Assembly: GCF_000143415.4 (NCBI RefSeq)
Contig: NW_003314272.1
Span: forward strand, 964,951 to 1,028,950
Direction of reading: 5' to 3'
Source of the DNA: Selaginella moellendorffii
Taxonomy: Eukaryota; Streptophyta; Lycopodiopsida; Selaginellales; Selaginellaceae
Length of the DNA: 64,000 bases
Part shown: in pieces, positions 45,701 to 55,190 of the stretch
Numbering within the stretch: the first letter of the stretch is position 1
Layout: each line of letters begins with the position of its first letter
Program-made: the position numbers and the translations under genes
Notes under the pieces: generated by a model
Told to the model about the DNA's origin: nothing
The model's database searches: none
The model's input: the letters and a program-made list of their open reading frames with translations, nothing else

Positions 45701-46206
45701 CAACGTCTCTACAGTCCTCCACGGTCACGCGGCTCCAGTCGGAATCAATGTCCGAGGCGCAGGACCAAGGCGATGGTAACCAACAAGCCCACTCATCCTC
45801 CGTTTTCAAGGGAATGGAAGCAGCAGCAGCAGCAGCAGCAGGGCCGGCAGTGAATCAGCAGCGGAGTTCCATGGAGTCGCGCTTGCAGCACCTCCTCCAG
45901 TCGTCATCGGAGGCTTTCAACCAGATCCAACCATCTCAAGCGGCGCAGTCCATAGGCTCCCAGCTAGCGTCTCCATCTCAGGCTCCAGCAGTGGTAGCAC
46001 AGGCTCCAGGCAAGCAGCAGCAGCAGCAGCAGCAGCAGGCGGTGGCGAGCAACCAGATTGGTGGCGGAGCGGCGCAGCAACAGCAGAACTTCCAGCCGGT
46101 TGTTTTGAAGTCGGGTGCCGCAAAGTCTTCGCTGTCTCAGCCGCATCAGTCGAGCTTGCCGGGAACGCCTCAAAGCGAGATGAGCGACATGAGGTCCAAC
46201 ACTTGA
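42772..46206 (+). CDS. SEU: SEUSS-like transcriptional co-repressor (LIM-domain-binding family)
   Basis: SEUSS is an adaptor that joins LEUNIG-type co-repressors to DNA-bound factors such as MADS proteins. Start at 42772 (MENYSTQMEARQQGG). Exon 1 to about 43832 is acidic, then Gln-rich. The middle has MLYIQEQRKRPQ, NNINFWRAFVHKYFAPGATK, DYWYCNLCGIQPGRGF, LPRLFKIKYDSGLLDELLFL, VVLEYARAVHESVFLELR, VIRHGKLRITFNSQFK and ICSWEFCTKAHEE, the conserved LDB/SEU dimerisation region, split by many short introns. The C-terminal exon (from about 45590) is Gln/Ser-rich with CAG runs and ends MSDMRSNT. Alternatives are the SEUSS-like (SLK) paralogues; a tree would be needed to choose. Confidence 0.92.
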
Positions 46207-46734
46207 CGGATGGATGGAGAGAAGGGCTGATTATATACTGACGAAAAAGAGAAGATTGGGCAGCCAGCGAGCAAGCAAGCAAGGTGTACATAGTGTGCTT
46301 GAAAAGAAACGATCTCTCTCGGCTGGGACTGCGGGATGGACCCCCATGATCTCGCTCTCTCTCTCCAAAGAGAGGAGGAGAAATGCAAAGTGACGAAGAA
46401 GAGGGGATTCTTGCGGGAGTCCGGTTGAGGTTGAGGTGTGACTAGGACGACGACGTAGTAAGTTTCCAGTCCCCACGAGAAGAAAAAAAGGTTTGGAGAA
46501 TGGAATGGGTTTTACAAAGCTGTTGTTGTGAAAAGTTTAGAACAACAAACACACAATCTTTTATACAAGGACGTAAGATTTTTTCCTTTTGCTTTAGGAA
46601 GTTTCTTTTACAAAAAGGAATGAAATATTATATACTGGATAGTAAGCCGCAAAGAGGTCAAGGAAATAATGACACATTAAAACTAACGCAAGCGTTTTGT
46701 TAATTTAAAGACTATTAACAATGGCCAACTATTT
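46207..46734. other. SEUSS-like 3' UTR and intergenic DNA
   Basis: No coding sequence seen. AT-rich from 46500. Confidence 0.5.
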
Positions 46735-47200
46735 AAGCATATCTTAGGTATATCCACGAAACTGTGATCGCATCTCCACCGCCCGTCTACATCATCCCAG
46801 CCGTCGAAGCTAGGTCCAAACTTAGCACGGGAGTCTATTTTTAGTATCTAGCTCTTACAAAAGCACAGTGCATCGTCTAGGGTTTTCTCGTGAGGAAGAG
46901 GGGCGGCGCTCCGACGCCCTAGATAGGGCCAGGGTTTTGTAAGCCCGGGGGCCCTATCGCTCAGCTGCGGGAGCGATCCATTTGTTGTGCGTCACCGGGA
47001 TTGAAGGCTTTGGCATAGGGAGATGTCACAGTACTGTGGTACAGAGAAGCACATCGCACTGGAGGTGATTTGTTTCATTACCTGCGGCTCCATGTACTTC
47101 TCCGTGCCACAGTACTGGAAACGAAAAAGGTACGATCGTATTGCTTTTCTTTTTTTTCCAGGTATTGGAGACTGGCAGCCAAGATTTGGTGATAGCTTCT
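46735..47200 (+). repeat. Dispersed repeat family C, hairpin-module copy 1
   Basis: Begins TATCCACGAAACTGTGATCGC-like sequence, then CATCTCCACCGCCCGTCTAC, TATTTTTAGTATCTAGCTCT, a CTAGGGTTTTCTC stretch, the foldback at 47029-47117 and GGTACGATCGTATTGC. The same order occurs at 49225-49560 and 51208-51660, and inverted at 59190-58780. Confidence 0.7.
47029..47117. repeat. Foldback (imperfect 42-bp inverted repeat), copy 1
   Basis: Both ends are CAGTACTG. The left arm CAGTACTGTGGTACAGAGAA pairs with the right arm, whose complement reads CAGTACTGTGGCACGGAGAA. The pairing continues inwards for about 40 bases, leaving only a few unpaired bases at the centre. Three more copies lie at 49418-49503, 51516-51601 and 58843-58931. 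Confidence 0.8.
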
Positions 47201-48436
47201 CGCAAGGGGAGGCTTTCACAAAGCCTTATGCCTTGTGTCTATGCAAACGCAAACAAAACTTTGGGGTGTTTTTGTTTTGTGTGCTATGTAATTTTTTATC
47301 AGCTATGAAGATTTAGCACAAGGAACTATGGCTTTGCCCTGCTTGCCCTGTTGTTGTGCGAGTTGTTTAGAGTCGATGATTGCTTGGTCCACAAGCTTGC
47401 GCTACTTTGGTTGAGATACCAAGCTTGTCTGAGATGTGGCGATAGTCTCCGCTTCCACATCTCGGCGCCGTACGCGTAGTAATCTCTCCTTGTAACTCAT
47501 CTTCTCTCCTTGTAACTCATCTACGTGCTCTGACGCCCTCCAGTGGTTCGGTTCTGTGAATGATTTCTTCGATTGATTCGCAGGCCCGTGTCTTGGTAGA
47601 AACGGTGTGTATCGATGTGAATGGCGTCCCTTCTGCTCTGACGAGCTGGTGTCGCATTGCTGGTGCCTGGATTCGCATGTCCAGGTAGTGGTTCTCGTCT
47701 TGTTTGATGACTACGGCCCCCAGATCACGTAGATGACTATGCCTCCATTTCTCGTCCCATGGATGTTGCTTCCCAGTTACACGCTGTGTTGAGGTCAGGG
47801 ATCCGTCTCTGCTGGTCTTCCCAGCTAGTGCGATGATGTCGAAATGCCCTTATTCAGCTAAACCCAGTCCGCAGCCGCCGATGATCATCACCATCACCAT
47901 CACCATCTCCACCATCACCGTCACCGTCACTGCAATGTGTCCGAGTGCTGTTGCTTGTGCTGTCTGTTTCCTTTGCATTTTGTTGTTGTGGCGTTATAGG
48001 CAGTATCTTGTAAAGATCTTTGGGCTAGGTATCTTAAAGATTATGGCGAATTTTAAGTCCTGTAGGTAGTGCTCTCGGTGTGGTTCCCGCTGCTGCATGG
48101 CGATTTTTCTGGGCTCCGTGACCAATCATTGCTGAGCGTTTGCGGTCGAGTGTATGCGTGGTATGCCGTGGACACTGGTGTGTTGCCCGCCTCCGCTTCT
48201 TGTTGCTGGCCTGATGTAAGATGCATCATTCATCGCCACCGTCATGAATCTAAGCTGGTCTGTCCTTTTGCCCTTTGCTGTTGTCTTTCGGTGGCGGCTG
48301 TTTCACGACTGCGGGTGTAACTTGTTGATTGTCTAGGATCAGACGCGGTGCCTTGTTTGTTGCTCGTTTTTGCTCAGCTTCCTCGGCAACGTCAGTGTGA
48401 AGCTTGACGAGTGCATCCTCTAAAATCTTCTACTCC

Positions 48437-48850
48437 TCATTCATAGCTGTTCGCGCCCTCTAGCTGCCAGGTGTTTGGAAAGCTAGTCTTGAGGCTCATT
48501 GCTGTCCGTGTCTGTTTGTTTCTGTTGTTGTATGGAGGTGTTTTCGGGTGGTGGTGGCGTGCTCTCTTTGGTTGCCGGTGCTGCCTCAATGTTCCAGAAG
48601 CGCCGAAATCCTTGGTGACGTTCAGGAATGTTGACTTACTGGGGCGCGTACGTGTGTTGTCCCATGGTGATCCTCGCTGAGTTCTTTTGTCGACTGGAAC
48701 CTCCACGGTGACCACTCCTGATTTCACGTTGGTGAAGATGATGCGTCCCAGTGTCCGGAGGGCCTCCTTCGTGGTCTCTCTCTCGGCGGGTTCGCGGAGA
48801 ACGGCCCAGAGAGGAAAACCAGCCAGGTGATGCTGGCGATAGTGAAACAT
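48437..48850 (-). pseudogene. Open frame of repeat family C, unidentified
   Basis: A 137-codon minus frame inside the large repeat, with reasonable protein character: MFHYRQHHLAGFPLWAVLRE, RTLGRIIFTNVKSGVVTVEV, FLNVTKDFGASGTL. Upstream in a shifted frame is FLVTFKHHNG. The inverted copy keeps FLVTFKHHNG in a plus frame at 60055-60318 but shifts out of frame afterwards, so the copies are differently broken. It could be a gag-like or other element-encoded protein. I recognise no domain. Confidence 0.35.
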
Positions 48851-49224
48851 GCCTTCGCCCCAGATAGCCCCGTTGTGGTGTTTGAAGGTAACCAGGAATT
48901 CGCTGTTGATCGCCGTGCTGTGAATTCAGAACTTCGCGATCTGGTGCCTCTCATCTTCCTCTAGGTTGAAGCGTGGGTGGTCAAGTCACACACTGCATCA
49001 GGTCTCCATAGAACACAATGAACGAGCTCATGAGTCCAATCTCTGGTCCCGTAGTTTTAGGGTCAGCACTGGGTCTTGGGATCCAACAGTGGGGATCTTG
49101 GGCTCGATGTTGGTGTTGGCCAGTGTCGTGGCGGTGTTGTGCTATGCATCAGCTGGCTGCTGTTTGGATAGTAGTTTCTCGTGTTGCTACCGGCAATGGC
49201 GTTTTCTTTGCTTTGAATATTCTA

Positions 49225-49560
49225 GAATATTCAAGGACATAATAGGTATATCCGCTAAATTGTGATTGCATCTCCACCGTCCGTCTAGCTCGAGGATCTA
49301 TTTTTAGTATTTAGCTCTTTGAGAGAGTAGGTTTTCATGCTCCAGAATTGGTCCATTTGAGGGTCATTGTACATCACCATCTCTTCCTTGAGATGCACAA
49401 GGAAGACTTTGGTATCACAGTACTGTGGTCCAGAGAAGCACATCGCACTGGAGGTGATTTTCATCACCTGCGGCGCCATGTACTTCGCTGTTCCACAGTA
49501 CTGGAAACGAAAAAGGTACGATCGTATTGCTTTTCTTTTTTCTTCCCAGGTATTTGAGCC
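49225..49560 (+). repeat. Family C hairpin module, copy 2
   Basis: Starts after a CTAGAATATTC palindrome-like stretch at 49218 and includes the foldback at 49418-49503, both arms of which read CAGTACTGTGG... inward. It is the 3' part of the large plus-oriented copy. Confidence 0.7.
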
Positions 49561-49844
49561 AAGATTTGGATGATGCGCCGTGGAGATGGCTGAAAAAATT
49601 ATGTACTTTTTGTAGGATTCCCAAATTCTAGCTCCCGCTTGATCGAGCGCTTGCCTAGGCTCAAATGTTCAGCTATGAAGATCTAGCACAGGCCAGGGCT
49701 TGCGAAATTTTGATCCAAGCCACAATTCAGCAAATTTAAACAATAGACTCAGTTTAGCTAGTTATCGCTTTTCCAAATTGGAAGCACACAGGTCCAAGAT
49801 CTTCTTAGCTGCTTCATTGTCCTGTTTCTTCGCTTTGCTGGCAT

Positions 49845-50720
49845 GGGTCCGATTCTGGCGGTGGCATGCTCTCTTTGGTTGCCGGTGCTGCCTCGATGTT
49901 CCAGAAGCGCCAATTAAAGGTGAAATCCTTGGTGACGTTCAGGCGCTCTGGAATGTTGAGCTTCGCTGAGTTCTTTGTCGGCTGTCTTCTCGCCATATTC
50001 TTGGGAGGTATGCCAGGTGACGCTGGCGATAGTGAAACATTGTGGTGTTTAAAGGTAACCAGGAATTGACAAGAGCCCCTGCCATATGGGAGTGCGTTGA
50101 TCGCTAGTCCGTGTTGTGAATTGACCTGACCACCCACGCTTCAACCGAATCCCTGGTTTGGCCGAGAGGGACCAGATCGCGAAGTTCTGAATTCACAGCA
50201 TGGCGAGTCTCTGGCCGGTGGTAGATTGGGTCGTAGTGCTCAGCGCGATCCATCGACGTTCTCGGGCTCCTGGTCTCCGAGCGCATGCCTACTCAAGCGT
50301 GGTTGTCCTTTGACCATGTCGCTGGGCGGTGGTGCTGTGGCATGCATGGGTGCCGGGTGGAGTCCATTCTGTTGCGGCGTGTAATGCCCATGTTGACGAG
50401 CGCACTGTGGTTGGCATTGTGATTGGCGTGGAGCTGTGCATGCCTTCTGAGTGGTCGTCTCTGTCATACCTCTCAGCCCTGGGTCTTCCAGCACTGGGGA
50501 TCTTGGGCTCGATGTTGGTGTCGTGGCTGCGCCAGTACTGCTGCGTTGGCGTGCTTGTGAACTTTGCTGCCGACAATGCTTTTGCTCGAGGACGCGTTCG
50601 TCACTGGAGGCGTTATTGGTTGAGTTACGATCCCTGCGTGGTGGCTGCCGTGACCGGGAGCACAACAACACAAGGTGCACGTCCAGACTTGGGTGTAGTG
50701 AACATTGTAGAGGAGGAAAT
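49845..50720 (+). repeat. Family C partial copy (internal segment)
   Basis: Repeats the internal part of the large copies: CTTTGGTTGCCGGTGCTGCCTC, CTTGGTGACGTTCAG, GTGACGCTGGCGATAGTGAAAC, GTAACCAGGAATT, GGACCAGATCGCGAAGTTCTGAATTC, GAGCGCATGC, CACTGGGGATCTTGGGCTCGATG. It retains segments that the 47690-49745 copy lost but the 58605-61436 copy kept. Confidence 0.6.
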
Positions 50721-51207
50721 TTATGACTCAATTCTGGGCCTTATTATGTGTTGGGAAAGATAAATGCCTCACATGCATGAAAGTCAAATGACATGTGACA
50801 TTGTTGATCTTAATTAAAAGGTTCAATTGTGCTCCACTATAATGGTCAGTTGCGGAAAGTATATTGATAACTTTGGTAGAGCCACATTAGCTCCGGAAGA
50901 AACTCCATTGGAGGATCCAATCCCATCAGAACCTATTAAGGCGGACCAAGAAATAATGGACGAAGAAATCTCAACACCAACTCCAACATCAACTGCTGCT
51001 TCAAGTAAATGATCTTTGAAAAAAATTAATATCTTTTTAAAATTTGCCTCTTCCTCTGGCTGGGTGTGATGGGTGGGTGGAGCTAGGCTTCAACCTCTGG
51101 GACCTTCATTTCTTGAGCTTGGGCTGAAACACTCTGTGAATGTGGAAAAACTTAGAGCTCGGGCATGCCGTCCACATTGGTGGTTTTGTTTTTTGGAGCC
51201 CCCTCGA
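50721..51207. other. AT-rich interval with a small open frame
   Basis: A 61-codon plus frame at 50827-51012 is rich in Pro/Glu/Thr and has no homologue I can name. It may be a fragment of an inserted retroelement. No other feature seen. Confidence 0.3.
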
Positions 51208-51830
51208 ATATACGAGAATATTAGGTATATCCGTTAAATTGTGATCACATCTCCACCGTCCGTCTACATCATCCCAGATATCGAAGCTAGGTCCAAACTT
51301 AGCTCGAGGGTCTATTTTTAGTATCTAGCTCTCACAAAAGCGCAGTGCATCGCCTAGGGTTTTCTCCAGGGAGTAGGTTTTCATTTGGGGGTTCGATCGG
51401 CCCTATCTATTGCTCACTTGCGGGATGATGGGCAAGGATGGGCGAGGATCCATTTGAGGGTCATTGTCACATCCACAAGGAAGACTTTGGCATAGGGAGA
51501 TGTCACAGTACGTCACAGTACTGTGGTCCAGAGAAGCACATCGCACTGGAGGTGATTTTCATCACCTGCGGCTCCATGTACTTCTCTGTTCCACAGTACT
51601 GGAATCGAAAAAGGTACGATCGTGTTGCTTTTTTTTTTTTTTTTTTCCAGGTATTGGAGGGAGAGGCAGCCAAGATTTGCGTTAAGAAACTTCTCATCCG
51701 TGGAGATGAGCTATCCAAGTTGTCCAGGTTGTGTCACATTTGGATTTCGATTCCCAAATTCCAGCTCCAGCTGGATCGAGCTTTTGCCCAGGCTCAAATT
51801 TATGAAGACCAAACTTAACAGACTTGGATC
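51208..51830 (+). repeat. Family C hairpin module, copy 3
   Basis: Begins GAATATACGAGAATATTAGG, contains the foldback at 51516-51601 with an extra CGTCACAGTA duplication just before it, then GGTACGATCGTGTTGC and an 18-base T run. The following 51660-51830 resembles the segment after copy 2. Confidence 0.7.
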
Positions 51831-52483
51831 GCTGGATCAAATTTCGGGCGCCTTTGGGCAAGCAGGCGAGGCAATCATCTCGCCATCACTAAGTACAATT
51901 CATGTATCTATATAAAATACATTTAAACCAGAATAATGTAACATTTATAATAATCTTAGTATACGAATGCTTCCACTAAAACGGAATGCTTACACTTGAC
52001 CCGCACTAAAACGGGTGAGATCTGCCTCTTGCTTGCATCTCCGCGATTTCGCTCCCCTGGGTTAATTCCATCCCCTTCCATAGACAGTTTATGCCCTCCA
52101 AAACTTACGGAGCCAATCTTTAAACAAGTCAAAAAAGATTTCAGGAGAAAAAAGAACTTTCTTTCGAGCGTTACACAGGAATTGTACCTCTTTTCTCTCC
52201 GGATCTTGAGCCGTCAATCTCCATGGCCGTTGCACGCATGCACACGTCAAAAATCCACGAAAAAGGCCATGAACAGCTTGTAACAAAAGGTGGCGGGGCT
52301 ACATGTGAGCGTCAGCTTGCTTGCTGGGCAGTGGTAATAGCAAGACGCGAAACGCGGCAGCAGATCGGTTCCTGTGCTTGCTGGTGGGGTGGCGTTTATA
52401 AGAGTTGGCAAGCAAAAACAAAGTCATAGATCTCTCGATCTCGCAAAAGAAGGTTGGCCGGATCCATACATCATCAATTTATC
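51831..52483. other. Intergenic region and STIG1 promoter
   Basis: A short stretch at 52190-52255 (GGATCTTGAGCCGTCAA, CATGGCCGTTGCACGCATGCACA) recurs inverted at 58318-58400. A TATA-like TTTATAAGAG lies at about 52395-52404, roughly 85 bp before the STIG1 ATG. No other gene seen. Confidence 0.5.
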
Positions 52484-52948
52484 ATGTCGTCGACGAGTCC
52501 CAGTTATCTGATGATCCTGCTGCTTCTCACCGCTACTCTTGTCTCTGGTGATGAGTTCTCAGATCCGCCAGCTTCTTCTTTTTTGCATTCCCCTCGAAAC
52601 AGTAGAAAGCTTTCGCCATTGTTGCTAGGCTTGATGAGAGGCCCAGGAGGAGCAGTGGGATCGAGTGTGGAGTGCTCCGAGGGTGAATCGGGTGGAACCT
52701 TTTGCCGGGCTCAGGCATTGTTCGCGGCAAGCGGATCGAGTGCGTCGTGTTGCAATCGGCGGTGTGTGGACGTTGGTGTGGATCTGTTCCACTGCGGCAT
52801 TTGCAACCGGCGGTGCCAAGACGGGGAGTCGTGCTGCAGGGGATTTTGCGTAGATCTCAACACCAACAGGAAGAACTGTGGCGAGTGCGGTTTCAAGTGT
52901 CCCAGAGACGTGCAGTGCCAGCTTGGGATCTGTGGCTATGCCGGATGA
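52484..52948 (+). CDS. STIG1-family secreted cysteine-rich protein
   Basis: Intronless, 154 aa from the ATG at 52484. Residues 1-22 form a signal peptide (MSSTSPSYLMILLLLTATLV). A variable, Ser/Pro-rich prosegment follows, then a C-terminal Cys-rich domain with 16 cysteines: CCNRRCVDVGVDLFHCGICN, SCCRGFCVDLNTNRKNCGEC, then KCPRDVQCQLGICGYAG. The CC-x3-C, HCGxC and KNCGxC pattern is diagnostic of the Stig1 family. Angiosperm members are stigma-secreted peptides that affect exudate and pollen-tube growth; in a non-flowering plant the role must be different and is unknown. It lies between the inverted large repeats. Confidence 0.9.
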   Translation: MSSTSPSYLMILLLLTATLVSGDEFSDPPASSFLHSPRNSRKLSPLLLGLMRGPGGAVGSSVECSEGESGGTFCRAQALFAASGSSASCCNRRCVDVGVDLFHCGICNRRCQDGESCCRGFCVDLNTNRKNCGECGFKCPRDVQCQLGICGYAG

Positions 52949-53153
52949 TCAAGGAAGAACATCTCTACTCGTTTTGCATCATTCTTTAGTTCTTGATTGT
53001 GAGATCCTTCATCGATTTTATTCATTTTCTTCATTGTCTAAGTTTGTTACCACGAGAAGAGGAAAATTCATGTATTTGCTTTGATTCATTCATTCATTTA
53101 TCCAAGAGCCAAGTGTTTATCTTCCGGGTCTTGAAAGTTAATAGTTTGTGTCG

Positions 53154-54761
53154 TCAATCTAGCCTGAGAACAAGACCACCACCACCTTCCGCCTTGCTGA
53201 TCAACCCTCCTCCTCCTCCTCCCTCTTGCGATCCGCCTTGCGAGCTCTTCCGGCTTCCAGACGGCTGCTGCGACGCCGAGTTTCCACCGCCGCCCCCCTG
53301 CTGAGGCTGCTGAGCCCGAGGAGGGGGCGATTTCGGGCGGAGGGCCTCTATCTCGTTCGTGGTCCCCAAGAGATGCGGAGCTTCTGGCTGAGGATTGCCT
53401 CGTCCTCCCTGCCAGACATTGCCTTCCGAGTCTGCAAAGTATCTTGTATACGTCTGAAACATCGCAAACAAACAAACTTTGTCGTAGAGAAAGAGCTTCC
53501 AGACTTACCTGGCTGCTGAAGTTGGAGGACGTGAGACTCTTCCCGATGGTTACCCAGCCAGCACGGATGTTATGGTCTTCGCCGAATAGCTCCAGCCGCC
53601 GCCGGCCCAGCGCAAAATGCTCTATGATGTGGTAGAGCTCTTCTGGTTTAGCGACGGATCCTACAGACAAGCAGCCATTAGCTTGAGAGAGTTTTGAAGT
53701 TGAGAGACAACTCACCGAACGGAGGCTCCTCCGAGATAATCACGTCGGTGTCAACGTTGGCATGAATAATATGTCCATCACTGCTTCTTCTCACGGTTCC
53801 TTTTATACCCATCAAGCAGTGTTCCTGACAAACCGAAGCGTGGGTTAGGCCACTAATAGCAAGCTCCGAGTGTCACGTACCTTTGAGTGCTGGAACAAGG
53901 TGTTGGAATCGTGTCTTAGTGGCGGAGATGGATTTTGTTTGTTCGTCTTTACCCAGCAGATATCTTCACACCTTCTGAATCCCCACTATGGAATCCGTTA
54001 ACGAGAAGAAAAAACGCATTTTGTTTCACGTACCTTCTTCAAGCACTGCCGACCTTGATCGAGCCCTTCCGCATCTCCCACCCATAGAAAAATAAACGAG
54101 GGTGTATCAGCGATAGCCTGCGATCCACTGCCGTGAAAATCAAGCTCAAGAAGAACAAAGACAGAGAATGAGAAAGAAGAAAGAGCTCGTACCTCGATTC
54201 GAAGGTTGAGAATCTCCTCAAACGTCCACCACTCGAGGGAATCCTCCACGCCGGGAGCTCGTCTCACATACTCCTCCCAGGGAGGATCCACCAGGATGAC
54301 ATCAAACTTGGTGCCGAAAAGCTCTGGACCCAAAGCCTGCGTCTTCAAGTCACACTGCAAGTACATTGGCGGCGTTGCGCGCTCGGCGATGAGCGAATCC
54401 TTCCTCGTGACGAGCTCCTTGAGCTTGGGATACTCCTCGAACCGGTCAGCCAGATCCACGTCCCGGATGAAATTGTGAGGCCGCAATCCAGTGTCGACAA
54501 AGTGCTGCGAGTAATCGTTCTGCTCGCCCCGCGACGGAGCTCGACCCAGGCCTCCTCTCCCTGGAACAATCCCCGCCGGGAACATCCCAGCGCCACAGCC
54601 CCAGCCCATGGACGCCGCGAAATGCGAGGAATACGCGGCCCCTGGCGGGGGAAGCACACCTGATCGATCGAGCCAGAAAATCTCATGGAATCAGAGGGAA
54701 TCAAGCGATTGCTACCTGTTCCTCGCCCCCTGCTCGTGGATCCCGCGCGCTGTGGCTGCAT
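53154..54761 (-). CDS. MTB: m6A methyltransferase subunit MTB (METTL14 type)
   Basis: The partner of MTA/METTL3 in the nuclear mRNA N6-adenosine methyltransferase. Exon 1 (54761-54716) encodes [15 protein letters not shown]; exon 2 (54659-54194) encodes [16 protein letters not shown], then [35 protein letters not shown], and [19 protein letters not shown] (MT-A70 core, a DPPW form). Later exons give [80 protein letters not shown] and a C-terminal Gly-rich tail ending LVLRLD. Total is about 430 aa, close to animal METTL14, without the long charged N terminus of flowering-plant MTB. Divergent from the CIPK gene (430 bp apart), with a telo-box near 54789. Confidence 0.93.
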
Positions 54762-55190
54762 TGCTCCCGCTCCTTCTTGCTAGAGCCCTAAACCCTAGTA
54801 GAGGAGATGCCATTGTCAAGCATATTCACGCCCACACGCCAATCCAGGGGAAAGAGAAATGTTTGTGGCGCATTGGACGGTCGTACAGACGTGGCAAAGC
54901 GAATCTTCAGTGGACTGGACACATTCGTCCACTTGGCAAGATTGAGACCGTGGATCACTCCATGTGGACGGGCCGATTTACTGGCCGCCATAGCTAAGAA
55001 GCCCTTGATTGACCCTTCTCTCCCCTTTTGGTTGTCTCAAAGAGTGGCGCAATGGTGAAGTCTGTGGGGAAGAAATCCAGGGTGAGGCGGCCGTGCTCCA
55101 GGAAGCGACCCAAGGATTCTAGTTAGATTTCGCGTTCGCGGCGCTCGATTCCTCTTCTTCTCCTCGATTTTGGGGGAAATTTTTCTAGCT
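54762..55190. promoter_or_regulatory. Intergenic promoter region MTB/CIPK
   Basis: A telo-box AAACCCTAG lies at about 54789-54797, close to the MTB start. On the CIPK side, an upstream open frame of 24 codons begins at 55052 (MVKSVGKKSRVRRPCSRKRP, ending at TAG about 55124). It is very basic and lies in the probable CIPK leader. Whether it is translated is unknown. Confidence 0.5.

Larger units (their letters stand above)
47690..49745 (+). repeat. Dispersed repeat family C, large copy (plus)
   Basis: Collinear with the reverse complement of 58605-61436. The shared order includes TTGTTTGATGACTAC near 47700, a CATCACCATCACC minisatellite at about 47885-47930, ATGTAAGATGCATCATTCATCG-type sequence, a minus-strand open frame (48437-48850), GTGTTGGCCAGTGTCGTGGCGG, then the hairpin module and a TGATCCAAGCCACAATT end. 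It lacks several hundred bases present in the inverted copy near 59620-60000, so it carries an internal deletion. Confidence 0.65.

Noticed and set aside
43095-46040. CAG runs as an expanded-repeat anomaly
   Set aside because: Short polyglutamine tracts are normal for SEUSS-type co-repressors.
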